DNA of 64,000 nt from JAYPHU01 sp038127535 (lineage in GTDB: Bacteria; Pseudomonadota; Alphaproteobacteria; Rhodospirillales; UBA2165), in the NCBI GenBank assembly GCA_038127535.1, contig JAYPHU010000003.1, forward strand, positions 1 through 64,000, written 5' to 3'. Each line of letters opens with the position of its first letter. The first letter of the stretch is position 1. Both the position numbers and the translations under genes were made by a program. Below, in pieces: positions 8,909-18,134 of the stretch. The notes under the pieces were generated by a model. It saw only the letters and a program-made list of their open reading frames with translations. It searched no databases and was not told where the DNA came from.

Positions 8909-8927
8909 TACCTTATTTGACCGCTGA

Positions 8928-9911
8928 TCATTCCAAATCGAGATTGAACAGCTTGATCGCGTTGGTGCGGCCGATCTTGATCTTATCCTCTTCGGAAATG
9001 ACCTCGGTGGCGTCGTACCAGTCGGCGGCGTCTTCCATCCGTTCGAACGGATAGTCGGCGCAGAAGAACATCCGGTCGATACCGACCACTTCCAGGCAGC
9101 ACTTAAACGCCGGGTCTTGGAAGTTGCCCGATGTGGTGATCAGGAAGTGATCAAGAAAATACTCGCCCAACGGCCGGTTGCCGCGATAGGCGCGGCGCGA
9201 GAAGCGCATCCTGGCGTCAATCCGCCACAGATCATACGGAATGTGTTCACCCAGGTGGCCGATGATGATCTTCAGGTTCGGATAATCGTCGAACATGCCA
9301 GAGCCACACATCCGCAAAGAGTGGATGGAGGTCTCAATGGCGAAGCCCCAGGGCGCGCTCTTGAGCCAAGGATGGCCGTCATAGATCGGCGCGCGGGAGG
9401 CGAGCTGCATCCGCGGATGCAGATAGAACGGCACATCCAGTTCGGACACCGTGCCCCAGAACGGGCGGATCATGTCTTCGTCCAGATACAGCACATTGTC
9501 GCCGTCGCCGATTTCCTGGAAACCGTTGACCATGGCGCCGACGAAACCGAGCTCCTTAACACAACGGGTTAGTTCTTCGGACGCGACATCCGGGTTGTGC
9601 ATCGGCAGGCAGGCCATGGCCGCATACCGGTCCGGGTGGCGCTGCACGGCTTCGGCCATGGCGTCGTTGGCTTTTTTGGCAACGTCCACGGCCTTATTCA
9701 CGTCGCGGATGCCTTGGATACCCGGCGCGTTATTGGAGAGGATGGCAAATTCGATCCCGGTCTTGTCCATGATTTCCAGGCGATGGTCATCCATATCCAG
9801 AAGCTCGGTCTGGAATTCATCCCATTTACCGGAATCCCCGGCGAAGGCCTTGGTTTCCTCCAAGGTTTCCGGGATCGCCATATGCTCTTCGAATGCGATT
9901 TTGCCTTTCAT
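8928..9911 (-). CDS. Gamma-resorcylate/2,3-dihydroxybenzoate-type decarboxylase (amidohydrolase 2)
   Basis: The 327-residue length and the sequence pattern match gamma-resorcylate decarboxylase, which removes CO2 non-oxidatively from 2,6-dihydroxybenzoate. The metal ligands of that family are all present: E8 and H10 in FEEH, H165 in YLHPR, H219 in IIGHLGE and D286 in CADYPFE. LSNNAPGIQ and VGAMVNGFQ also match the family. The start codon follows a GGAGAG ribosome site. It is transcribed divergently from typA and converges on the flavin monooxygenase, which suggests hydroxybenzoate metabolism without proving it. A different hydroxybenzoate is possible. Confidence 0.8.
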   Translation of the reverse strand: MKGKIAFEEHMAIPETLEETKAFAGDSGKWDEFQTELLDMDDHRLEIMDKTGIEFAILSNNAPGIQGIRDVNKAVDVAKKANDAMAEAVQRHPDRYAAMACLPMHNPDVASEELTRCVKELGFVGAMVNGFQEIGDGDNVLYLDEDMIRPFWGTVSELDVPFYLHPRMQLASRAPIYDGHPWLKSAPWGFAIETSIHSLRMCGSGMFDDYPNLKIIIGHLGEHIPYDLWRIDARMRFSRRAYRGNRPLGEYFLDHFLITTSGNFQDPAFKCCLEVVGIDRMFFCADYPFERMEDAADWYDATEVISEEDKIKIGRTNAIKLFNLDLE

Positions 9912-10025
9912 TGCGCCACTCTCCTCGACGTGTCTGTTGCGGAGCCATCTTTAATTCATTGATGACGTTAGGCGATATCATACTCACGAAAACCGCCAGG
10001 AAAAGCCGAATTGCACCATGACGCC

Positions 10026-10053
10026 TTGCCAAATTTTCAGGGCGGGATATAAC
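10026..10053 (+). promoter_or_regulatory. Candidate sigma-70 promoter for typA
   Basis: A TTGCCA box at 10026-10031 and a TATAAC box at 10048-10053 are separated by 16 bases. Each matches the consensus in five of six positions. Transcription would begin near 10060, about 24 bases before the typA ATG. It was read by eye only. Confidence 0.45.
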
Positions 10054-10083
10054 CCCCGGCCATCCGGCCAGTGAGAGACCAAA

Positions 10084-11907
10084 ATGGATATCCGCAACAT
10101 CGCGATCATCGCCCATGTTGACCATGGCAAAACCACGCTCGTGGACTGTCTGCTGAAGCAAAGCGGCACCTTCCGCGAGAACCAGCAGGTGGCCGAGCGC
10201 GCCATGGATTCCAATGATATCGAGCGGGAGCGAGGTATCACCATCCTGGCTAAGTGCACCTCGGTCGAGTGGGACGGCGTACGCATCAATATTGTCGATA
10301 CGCCGGGCCATGCAGATTTCGGCGGCGAGGTGGAGCGCATCCTGACCATGGTCGACGGCGTGGTTGTGCTGGTGGACGCTGCCGAGGGCCCGATGCCGCA
10401 GACCAAATTCGTGCTGTCGAAAGCGCTGGGGCTGGGCCTTAAACCCATTGTGCTGATCAACAAGGTGGACCGCAGTGATCAGCGCGCCCACGAAGTGCAT
10501 GACGAGGTCTTTGATCTATTCGCCGCCCTGGACGCGACCGACGAGCAATTGGATTTCCCGACCCTGTTTTCGTCGGCCAAGAACGGCTGGGCGGCGGAGA
10601 ACCCGGAAGGCCCCATGGACGACATGGCGCCCCTGTTCAGCCTAATCGTCAAGCACACGCCGGCGCCGGACGTCCGCCCGGATGAGCCGTTCCGCATGCT
10701 GGCTACCACCCTCGAAGCCGATCCCTACCTGGGGCGCATCCTCACCGGCAGAATCATATCCGGAAAACTGACCCGCAACATGAATATCAAGGTGCTCAAC
10801 CGGGACGGCGAGGACGTGGAACAAACTCGGGTCACCAAGTTATTGGCCTTCCGGGGCCTCGAACGGGTACCGGTGGACGAGGCTTCGGCCGGCGACATTG
10901 TCGCCGTGGCCGGCATTCAGGACTCCACCGTCTCAGATACTCTCTGTGCGCCTGAAGTGAATGCGCCGCTGGACGCTCAGCCCATTGATCCGCCGACCCT
11001 GGCCATGACGTTTTCCATCAACGACTCCCCGTTGGCGGGGCAAGAGGGCTCCAAGGTGACCTCGCGCGTGATCTGGGACCGGTTGCAGCAGGAAGCCGAG
11101 GGCAATGTGGCCCTCCGCGTCGGCCGCACGGAAGACATGAACGCCTTCGAGGTCGCCGGCCGGGGCGAACTGCAACTTTCCGTCCTGATTGAAACCATGC
11201 GCCGGGAGGGTTTCGAGCTCTCCATCAGCCGGCCCCGCGTGGTTTACCAGGAAGACCCGGAGAGCGGCCAGCGGACCGAGCCTATCGAAGAAGTGGTGAT
11301 CGATGTGGACGAGGAGTATTCCGGCACCGTGGTCGAGAAACTGGCCCAGCGCAAAGCCGAGCTGATGGAAATGCGCCCCTCGGGAAGCGACAAGACGCGG
11401 TTGACCTTTCATGCGCCGTCCCGCGCGCTGATCGGTTATCACGGAGAGTTTATGACGGATACGCGGGGCACCGGCGTGATGAACCGGCTGTTCCATGGTT
11501 ATGCGCCCTACAAAGGGGCGATCGAGGGCCGGCGCAACGGCACCCTGATCTCCATGAACGACGGCAAGGCGGTCGCCTATGCGCTTTGGAACTTGGAGGA
11601 ACGCGGCCCCCTATTCATCGGACCGCAGGAAAAAGTCTATGGCGGCATGATCATCGGCGAACACGCCAAGGGCCAGGATTTGGAAGTGAACCCTCTCAAG
11701 GCCAAGCAGCTCACCAATATCCGCGCCGCCGGCAAGGATGACGCGGTGGACTTGACCCCGCCCCTGCGCATGACTCTCGATAAGTCCATTGCATACATTG
11801 GTGATGATGAGCTGGTGGAGGTGACCCCGACGTCGATCCGCCTGCGTAAACGCTATCTCGACCCGCACGAGCGCAAGCGTCATTCCCGCCAAGCCGAAGC
11901 GGGATAA
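10084..11907 (+). CDS. typA: Ribosome-associated GTPase TypA/BipA
   Basis: This 607-residue translational GTPase has the normal BipA length and order: P-loop AHVDHGKTT at 10-18, DTPGHADFGGEVER at 72-85 and NKVDR at 126-130. EF-G-like domains II, III and V and the BipA-specific C-terminus (GRRNGTLISMNDGKAVAYAL) follow. It assists ribosome assembly and stress adaptation, including growth at low temperature in other bacteria. It has its own candidate promoter and a hairpin after the stop, so it is probably a single-gene unit. No anomaly is visible. Confidence 0.97.
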   Translation: MDIRNIAIIAHVDHGKTTLVDCLLKQSGTFRENQQVAERAMDSNDIERERGITILAKCTSVEWDGVRINIVDTPGHADFGGEVERILTMVDGVVVLVDAAEGPMPQTKFVLSKALGLGLKPIVLINKVDRSDQRAHEVHDEVFDLFAALDATDEQLDFPTLFSSAKNGWAAENPEGPMDDMAPLFSLIVKHTPAPDVRPDEPFRMLATTLEADPYLGRILTGRIISGKLTRNMNIKVLNRDGEDVEQTRVTKLLAFRGLERVPVDEASAGDIVAVAGIQDSTVSDTLCAPEVNAPLDAQPIDPPTLAMTFSINDSPLAGQEGSKVTSRVIWDRLQQEAEGNVALRVGRTEDMNAFEVAGRGELQLSVLIETMRREGFELSISRPRVVYQEDPESGQRTEPIEEVVIDVDEEYSGTVVEKLAQRKAELMEMRPSGSDKTRLTFHAPSRALIGYHGEFMTDTRGTGVMNRLFHGYAPYKGAIEGRRNGTLISMNDGKAVAYALWNLEERGPLFIGPQEKVYGGMIIGEHAKGQDLEVNPLKAKQLTNIRAAGKDDAVDLTPPLRMTLDKSIAYIGDDELVEVTPTSIRLRKRYLDPHERKRHSRQAEAG

Positions 11908-11935
11908 AAAAAGGCGGCCTGAAGCCGGCCTTTCT
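11907..11935 (+). terminator. Possible terminator after typA
   Basis: An imperfect hairpin (aaaggcggc, loop ctgaa, gccggccttt, with one bulged base) follows the typA stop directly. It has an A-run on its left and a short T-run inside its right arm, so it could also act on the opposite strand for the receptor pseudogene. Confidence 0.5.
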
Positions 11936-11953
11936 CGTCAGTTCTCGATACGT

Positions 11954-13283
11954 TTAAACATCGTCCTCTTCGGAGCCCTGCTCTGCCGGTTCCGCTGAGC
12001 CGCCATCTGCTTGTTCCGATGAGCAGCTATCGGTCCGGATCGTCACCAGGAACCCTTGCACCACATTGCTGAGGTTCTGGGATTCATCGCTCAGTTGCTT
12101 CGCGGATTCCTGCACCTCAGATGCCGCCGCACCGGTGGTCGACGCTTTTTTGCTGACGGAAGAAATTGTCGCGGTCACCTCACGCGTACCGGCAGAAGCC
12201 TGCTCCACATTGCCGGCGATTTCCTGAGTGGCGGCGCCTTGTTACTCGACGGCTGAGGCGATAGTTGTCGCGATCTCGCTGATCTGGTTGATCGTTTAGG
12301 TAATGCCTTCGATCGCCGACACGTACTCCCCGGTCGCCCCCTGAATGCTGGCGACTTGAGCCGCAATATCCTCAGTGGCCTTGGCCGTTTGATTGGCCAG
12401 ATTATCGACCTCGGACGCCACGGCGGCAAAACCTTTGCCCGTTTCGCCGGCCCGAGCCACCTCGATCGTTGCATTCAGCGCTAGAAGATTGGTCTGACTG
12501 GCGATTTCATTGATCAGATCAATCACTTCGCCGACCTTGTCCGCTGCCGCAGCCAACCCTTGCACCTTCTCGTTCGTGCTGAGCGCCTGCTCCACCGCAC
12601 TCGAGGAAATCGACGTCGAACGCTCCACTTGCTCGGAAATTTCCTTGATCGAGGCAGATATTTCCACAGCGGCCGTGGCAAACGTCTGCACATTATAAGA
12701 CGCCTGCTCGCCTTGCTTCAGTTTCATGGCGGCCCGGAAAGCGTTACCCAAATCGGTATCTTTGTACTTCCGGTTCATCACGTTGGTCGCGTAGTCCAAC
12801 TCCTCGAACACCGTGTAGACGAGATCACCGTCCGTATCGAACAGGAAAATGTCGTAATAGCCACGCTCCTGCAAAAATTGCCGGATCTAGGGATGATAGG
12901 TCTTGTGGACGGCGCTGTAGGCCGAACCATCCGGTGCAAAGTCCAGTTTTTACTTTTCCCCGGTGGGGTCTGAGTTGTCGGTGATGTAGAGCTTTTGCAG
13001 CGTTTCGGTCTGGCCGCTGCCCATATCTTTCCATGCCTTGGTAAACGCAACCACGGCATCTTTTACATTCGGGTTTTCCGCCTGAAACCGCAGATCGGAA
13101 CTGATCGAGGCTAAATACTGTTCGATAGACGACTTTCTGGTCAGCAATACAGCCGTCATCTTATTCTCAGCGGCGCTGAAAAGTTCAACGCGGCCTTCGT
13201 AGTACCCGCCGACGCCGGTCGCCAGTACCGCAATGAATGTCAGGACCAACAAGACACCTCGGCAGCTTAACCGAAATTTTCAT
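11954..13283 (-). pseudogene. Methyl-accepting chemotaxis protein, decayed
   Basis: The MCP is spread over a frame broken by four stops (12950-12952, 12887-12889, 12296-12298, 12242-12244) and one frameshift near 13253-13262. The shift separates the MKISVKLP start at 13283 from the first membrane segment (LVLTFIAVLATGVGG). Readable parts are this membrane segment, part of the sensor domain (GYYDIFLFDTDGDLVYTV), then directly the signalling helices with the conserved hairpin tip (EIASQTNLLALNATIEVARA). Between the sensor piece (GEQASY) and the signalling piece (NVQTFATAA) the rest of the sensor, the second membrane segment and the HAMP domain are missing, which points to an internal deletion. 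It cannot act as a receptor. Confidence 0.88.
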
Positions 13284-13495
13284 GCTGTTCAGAAAACCTA
13301 TTTCGTCAATTCCCTTACAGAGTCCGAATTTCTAGACCTACAACCGGGGATGAATAAGGGGATATCCAGTTTTTTTGCCGATTGTAATCATTTTTTTCGG
13401 CTCTTCTTCACGCAATCAGGCGAAAACGGCGTTTCCCGCCACCCGAAGTGTGATAGGGGACTTGGTCAGGTTCACCGCCATCCAGGGAGATCACC

Positions 13496-14011
13496 ATGTC
13501 CACCACCCTCGACCAAATCGCCGTTCCGTTGTTCAGCCAGACCTTGGCCGCCCAGGCCGCCGAGATCGATATAGCCATCGATCACTGCACGGAAAACAAT
13601 GTGGACTCGGCGCCGATCCTGGAAAGCAGGCTGGCGCCGGACATGTTCACGTATACTCAACAGATTCAACGCGCAACATTTCACGCCTGTCAGGCGATGG
13701 CCAAAATGGCCGATATCGACGTCCCGGAATTCGCCGATGACGAGACCAGTTTCGAAGACTTGAAGGCGCTAGTTAAAACGGCGCGGGATTTTGTCCGTGG
13801 CGTCGATGTAAGCCGGCTTGCCGGCCGGGAAGAGGCCGCGATCCAGGTGCAGACCCGGGTCGCGCTGTTGGAATTTACGTGCCGGGATTTCCTGCTGCAT
13901 TTCGCCATCCCGCAAGTGTTGTTTCATTCCACCACGGCACACGGACTTCTGCGGAGCGCCGGCATTGATGTGGGTAAGCGACACTTCCTGGGGTCCGCCG
14001 ACGACCGGTAG
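13496..14011 (+). CDS. DUF1993 family protein
   Basis: This 171-residue cytoplasmic, mostly helical protein matches the DUF1993 pattern: an N-terminal helix, RLAPDMFTYTQQIQRATFHA around 42-61 and the C-terminal HSTTAHGLLRSAGIDVGKRHFLG block. That family is related to DinB-like four-helix bundles and has no established function. A GGGAGA site 5 bases before the ATG supports the start. It lies 15 bases before the MATE exporter and is probably co-transcribed. Confidence 0.8.
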   Translation: MSTTLDQIAVPLFSQTLAAQAAEIDIAIDHCTENNVDSAPILESRLAPDMFTYTQQIQRATFHACQAMAKMADIDVPEFADDETSFEDLKALVKTARDFVRGVDVSRLAGREEAAIQVQTRVALLEFTCRDFLLHFAIPQVLFHSTTAHGLLRSAGIDVGKRHFLGSADDR

Positions 14012-14025
14012 GGCGCCGGACCAGC

Positions 14026-15399
14026 GTGTCACAAGCCGCAGTTCCCACAGAACTAATCCTTGCCACTACCGCACGGCATGCCAAGGAGCTGATCCGGCTC
14101 GCCATCCCGGTGATCTTCGCGCGGGCCGGTATGCTGACCATGATGATCGTCGACGCCATCATGGTGGGACGCTATGCCGCCGAAGAGCTGGCGTTTCAAG
14201 CCATCGGCCTCGCGCCCATGATGTTTATCATGGTCACCAGCATCGGCCTGCTGATCGGGACGCTTGTGCGCACCGCCCACAATGTGGGTGCGGGTACGCC
14301 GGAGAATTGCGGCGCGGTCTGGCACCGGTCCCTGGGCTACGCCTTCCTGATCGGTATGGCCGGGTTGATCGCTTCCCTCTACGGCGAAGAACTCCTTCTG
14401 CTGACGGGACAAAGCGCCGAGCTCTCCAAGGGCGGTGGTGAGGTGGTTCGGATCATCGGCTACAGCACGCCGGTCATGCTTCTCTTCATCACCAGCGCGT
14501 TTTTACTTGAAGGTCTGAAACGCCCCACGCCGGGCATGGTCATCATGATCGCGGCCAACCTGTTAAACGTCCTGCTCAACTGGATGCTCATCTACGGCAA
14601 TCTGGGTTTCAATGCGATGGGCGCCGCAGGTTCGGCCTGGGCGACGCTCGCTGTGCGGGTGATCTGTGTTGTCGCCATAGTGACCTATATCTGGCGGCTG
14701 GCGGACGGAGAGACATACGGCGTAAGGCGGTTTAAGCGCCAGCCCTGGTCATCCTGGGTTCATCAGCGGCGCATCGGCTACAGCGCAGGCGCGTCCAACG
14801 GCATCGAATCCGCCGCCTTTTCCAGCATGAACTTCTTCGCCGGCCTGTTGGGCACAATCCCCCTGGCCGCCTTCTCCATCTCGTTCAACATGCTGGCGCT
14901 GGTCTTCATGGTTGCGCTGGGCATCGGCACGGCGACCGCCGTGTGTGTCGGCAACGCCCACGGCCGGGGCGACACCCGCAACATGGCGTTCGCCGGCTGG
15001 ACGGGTCTCGGACTCTCCACCGTCACCATGATCCTCGCCGGCGTTTTTCTCATTTTATTTTCAGAGGACATCGCCGGGATTTACTCGACCGACCCGGAAC
15101 TCGTCGCCGCCGCGGCGCCGCTGATCGTCCTGGTTGCGTTTATCCTGGTCGCGGACGCCGGCCAGTCGGTCATGGCCCATGCGCTGCGCGGCCGAGCGGA
15201 GACCTGGGTGCCCGCCGCCATGCACACGGTGTCTTATTTGATGATAATGATGCCCGGCGCGTGGCTGCTTAGTCATACCTATGGCCGAGGGGCGCCCGGC
15301 ATTCAGGAAGCAGTGCTGATCGCCAGTATCGTGTCGATGTGCCTGCTGACACTCAGATTTTGGTGGTTGTGCCGCAAAGATCGGCTGGAAGCTGCATAG
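14026..15399 (+). CDS. MATE family multidrug/toxin efflux transporter
   Basis: This 457-residue protein has about twelve hydrophobic segments in the two-fold MATE arrangement. MVGRYAAEELAFQAIG in the first repeat and the corresponding NGIESAAFSSMNFFAGLLG in the second repeat fit the family. Such proteins export cationic drugs or metabolites in exchange for Na+ or H+. The start is a GTG at 14026; no better ATG precedes the first membrane segment. It follows the DUF1993 gene closely, and its stop abuts the stop of the convergent DksA-like gene. Confidence 0.88.
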   Translation: MSQAAVPTELILATTARHAKELIRLAIPVIFARAGMLTMMIVDAIMVGRYAAEELAFQAIGLAPMMFIMVTSIGLLIGTLVRTAHNVGAGTPENCGAVWHRSLGYAFLIGMAGLIASLYGEELLLLTGQSAELSKGGGEVVRIIGYSTPVMLLFITSAFLLEGLKRPTPGMVIMIAANLLNVLLNWMLIYGNLGFNAMGAAGSAWATLAVRVICVVAIVTYIWRLADGETYGVRRFKRQPWSSWVHQRRIGYSAGASNGIESAAFSSMNFFAGLLGTIPLAAFSISFNMLALVFMVALGIGTATAVCVGNAHGRGDTRNMAFAGWTGLGLSTVTMILAGVFLILFSEDIAGIYSTDPELVAAAAPLIVLVAFILVADAGQSVMAHALRGRAETWVPAAMHTVSYLMIMMPGAWLLSHTYGRGAPGIQEAVLIASIVSMCLLTLRFWWLCRKDRLEAA

Positions 15400-15747
15400 C
15401 TACCCCTGGGCACACGCCAGACATCGCGTCGTTGCAGGATCGAAGTTTAGGCGTTTTTTCTCGATATCCTCGCCGCAAGTGACACAGTAGCCGAACTCTC
15501 CTTCCTCGATCCGCTGGAGGGCGGCCTCGATCTTATGAACCTCTACCTCGCGGCGGCGTTCCTGTTCCAGCGCCATTTCCTGCACCTGCATGGCGTCCAT
15601 ACGGGACAAGCGCCCCTGAATGGTCTGATCGAGCTCCACGGGCTTGCGGTCAGCCTCGGTCGACTCGGTCAACCGCCGAAGCGACTCGAGCTCTTCCTCC
15701 AGCCATTTTTTAAACTTGGTCCGTTCGGATTTTTTGAGTTCCGCCAT
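15400..15747 (-). CDS. TraR/DksA family zinc-finger protein
   Basis: The 115-residue protein has a long charged coiled-coil (about 1-85) and a C-terminal four-cysteine zinc finger with C88 and C91 (CVTC) and C109 and C112 (CLAC). This is the layout of short DksA homologues, which bind RNA polymerase through its secondary channel and modulate initiation. It is shorter than E. coli DksA (151 residues), as in many TraR/YbiI-type proteins. It is a single convergent gene, with stop adjacent to that of the MATE gene. Confidence 0.87.
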   Translation of the reverse strand: MAELKKSERTKFKKWLEEELESLRRLTESTEADRKPVELDQTIQGRLSRMDAMQVQEMALEQERRREVEVHKIEAALQRIEEGEFGYCVTCGEDIEKKRLNFDPATTRCLACAQG

Positions 15748-15877
15748 AACCTTATGAGTCTATCACAGGGCTACCGACATCGCCTAATTTCGGAGGTTGA
15801 AATCCGGGGAGTAAAATGGTGCATTGGGGTCTATCAGCTACGTAAATTGACGTGAATTTGCAGCAGGGAGAACCATT

Positions 15878-16828
15878 ATGGTGAAAGTCACCGATATTGC
15901 CTACGGCCGCTTGAAAGCGCCGGATCTGGACCGGATGGAAGAATTTCTATTGGACTTCGGCATGGTCCGTGCCGACCGCACCAAGGATAAACTGTTCATG
16001 CGCGGTACCGATTCCGAACATCACCTGCATGTCACTGAACTGGGCGACCCGGATTTTGTCGGCATCGCCTTTCATGCGCGGAACGAAGACGACCTGAAAG
16101 AGCTGTCCAAGATGGACGGCGTTTCGGAAGTCGAAGAGGTGGATGAGCCCGGCGGCGGCAAGCGGGTGCGCATGACAGACCCCGACGGCCGCCAGATTGA
16201 GGTGATTGCCGGTATGGAACAACTTGATCCCCTGCCGATCCCGGAAGTGCTGTTGAACACCGGCGCCAACAAACTGAACCGGACCAGCCTGCAACGCATT
16301 GAATTCGCCCCGTCGCACGTCAAGCGCAGCGCCCACGCCGTGGTGAAAACCCCGAACCTGCCGGCGCTTCAGGAGTGGTATCACAAGCACTTGGGCTTTG
16401 CGCTCACCGACTCGGTCTATATCGATAAGGAGAAGGGTGAGTACCTGGCTCACTTCAACCACATTGATGCCGGTGAGGAGTATGTTGACCATCACGTGTT
16501 CCTGGCCGTTCAGGCGGACGAGGCTGAATTCAATCACCTGTCCTTCGAGGTCGCCAATGTGGACGACGTGTTGATGGGTCACGACTACCTAATCCGGAAG
16601 GAGAAGTATAAGCACGCCTGGGGCATTGGCCGGCACGTGCTCGGCAGCCAGATCTTTGACTATTGGCGCGACCCGTGGGGCCGCATTCACGAACACTGGA
16701 CGGATTCGGACATGATCAATTCCGACCACGTTCCCAGCGAATATGCGCCGGAAGAAGCCCTTACCAACCAATGGGGACCGGATTTCCCGGAAGAGTTCCT
16801 GGATGCGCCGCGTATGCACGCGCAGTAA
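15878..16828 (+). CDS. Class I extradiol (meta-cleavage) dioxygenase, VOC superfamily
   Basis: This 316-residue protein has two glyoxalase/VOC modules, as in catechol 2,3-dioxygenase and BphC. The iron ligands of class I extradiol enzymes are in the expected second-module places: H153, H220 (FNHLSFEV) and E272 (GRIHEHW). The family tail HVLGSQIFDYWRDPWGR is present. It would open a catechol-like ring next to its hydroxyls. A paralogue with the same triad lies at 40281. An amidohydrolase follows after 84 bases but with a good terminator between, so strict operon membership is uncertain. Confidence 0.87.
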   Translation: MVKVTDIAYGRLKAPDLDRMEEFLLDFGMVRADRTKDKLFMRGTDSEHHLHVTELGDPDFVGIAFHARNEDDLKELSKMDGVSEVEEVDEPGGGKRVRMTDPDGRQIEVIAGMEQLDPLPIPEVLLNTGANKLNRTSLQRIEFAPSHVKRSAHAVVKTPNLPALQEWYHKHLGFALTDSVYIDKEKGEYLAHFNHIDAGEEYVDHHVFLAVQADEAEFNHLSFEVANVDDVLMGHDYLIRKEKYKHAWGIGRHVLGSQIFDYWRDPWGRIHEHWTDSDMINSDHVPSEYAPEEALTNQWGPDFPEEFLDAPRMHAQ

Positions 16829-16854
16829 GGGACGCGGTACATCGAATTTAATAT

Positions 16855-16893
16855 CCTGGCCGGCGAACACTCCTACCGGCCGGGTTTTATTTT
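16855..16893 (+). terminator. Rho-independent terminator after the extradiol dioxygenase
   Basis: The arms cctggccgg (16855-16863) and ccggccggg (16876-16884) pair over nine positions with one G-T pair. A T-rich tail, ttttatttt, follows. This is a convincing intrinsic terminator and would reduce read-through into the amidohydrolase at 16913. Confidence 0.75.
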
Positions 16894-16912
16894 AACCCTG
16901 AGGGACTGAAAC

Positions 16913-17890
16913 ATGACCGTTATCGATATCCACGCCCATATGTTCGGCTATGCCTGGCTGGACATGCTCAAGAAGCATGGCGCGCCGAATTACGGCTCCG
17001 AGCATATGGAGGACGACAGGGACTATCTCATGGAGATGGGCGCACCCGCCTGCGCCTTCGAACCGGAAGCCTTCGACTACGACAAGCGGATCGCGATGAT
17101 GGACGAGGCCGGCATTGATCTGGCGATTGTCTCCCTCACCTCACCCAACGTGCAATGGGGCGGCGAAACCATCAGCGCCGAAACCGCCAAACTTGCCAAT
17201 GACGAAATGGCTTCGGGTCAGACCGCGTATCCGGACCGTATTCGCTTCTTTGCGTCGCTCCCTTGGGAATATCCGGAGAAAGCCATTGCCGAGTTGGACC
17301 GGGCGCTGGAGATCGGCGCGGTGGGTGTGTTCGCCACGGCGCACCTGGGCCAGCACGATCTGGTTGATCCGCTGTTCGAGCCCATTTGGCAGGCGATTGA
17401 CGACAAAAAGCTGCCGGTGCTGGTCCATCCGACAGCGCCCTATGGCTCACCACAGGCGAACTTCGGCCGCGAGCGTATTCTGATGCCGGGCTGCGGCTTC
17501 ATGTATGACACGTCCCTTGCCATCTCCCGCATGGCGGTGGACGGTTTCCTGGACCGCTATCCGAACTTCAAGCTGATTGCGTCCCACGGCGGCGGCTATC
17601 TGCCGTTCATTCACGGTCGGCTGGATGTGTTCTGGGATGTGGAGACGCTGGTGAAGATGCCGGTCACGACCAAGCCCAGCGAGTATCTGGAGCGGATTTA
17701 CTACGACGCCATCGTCTATGACAAAGGCGCATTGGATCTGGTGATCGATATTGCCGGGCCGGAAAAGGTGATGTTCGGCACGGATCAGCCTATGCCGCAC
17801 AATGTACCGAAGCTCAAAGAGATTATCGACACCCGCAAGGAAAGCGGCGCGATCTACAATAAGAACGCCGAAGCGCTGTTTAACCTCTAG
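16913..17890 (+). CDS. Amidohydrolase family 2 protein (ACMSD-like)
   Basis: The 325-residue TIM-barrel protein keeps all metal-site positions: H7 and H9 (DIHAHM), H172 (VHPTAP), H225 (SHGGGYLP) and D291 (GTDQP). The SHGGGYLPF stretch and the overall spacing group it with the protein at 2042. These enzymes decarboxylate or hydrolyse products of aromatic ring cleavage. Its position after an extradiol dioxygenase suggests action on a ring-fission product, but this is inference. The end overlaps by a few bases the stop of a small opposing gene. Confidence 0.85.
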   Translation: MTVIDIHAHMFGYAWLDMLKKHGAPNYGSEHMEDDRDYLMEMGAPACAFEPEAFDYDKRIAMMDEAGIDLAIVSLTSPNVQWGGETISAETAKLANDEMASGQTAYPDRIRFFASLPWEYPEKAIAELDRALEIGAVGVFATAHLGQHDLVDPLFEPIWQAIDDKKLPVLVHPTAPYGSPQANFGRERILMPGCGFMYDTSLAISRMAVDGFLDRYPNFKLIASHGGGYLPFIHGRLDVFWDVETLVKMPVTTKPSEYLERIYYDAIVYDKGALDLVIDIAGPEKVMFGTDQPMPHNVPKLKEIIDTRKESGAIYNKNAEALFNL

Positions 17891-18057
17891 GCCAAAAAGC
17901 CGAACAAAAGGGCGAAGCCCGCCACGCCGGCGAGGAACGTGAGCCCCTGGGCGAGTGGCGAACCCATCGCCGCGTAGAGGTTGCTGCGGTCATTGTGCAG
18001 ATTAATGGCGCGGCCGAGCACGCAATGGCCGGGTCTGATGGTTTGAGGCTGGGTCAT
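17887..18057 (-). CDS. Small membrane protein of 56 residues (unrecognised)
   Basis: The ORF is preceded by a strong ribosome site, AAGGGAGA, 5 bases before its ATG. It encodes a soluble N-terminal half (with GHCVLGRAINLHNDRSNLYA) and one C-terminal hydrophobic segment of about 20 residues (from GLTFLAGVAGFALLF). The two parts look like a tail-anchored or single-pass inner-membrane protein. It ends inside the last codon of the convergent amidohydrolase. It lies downstream of the TSUP transporter gene on the same strand, 77 bases away. I do not recognise the family. Confidence 0.6.
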   Translation of the reverse strand: MTQPQTIRPGHCVLGRAINLHNDRSNLYAAMGSPLAQGLTFLAGVAGFALLFGFLA

Positions 18058-18134
18058 GTTGTTCTCCCTTAGGTGACTTAGATTAGCAGGGAATTCGCTG
18101 CGGCGCGCTCACTTTTCGGTTAGCGGCCGCCGGC

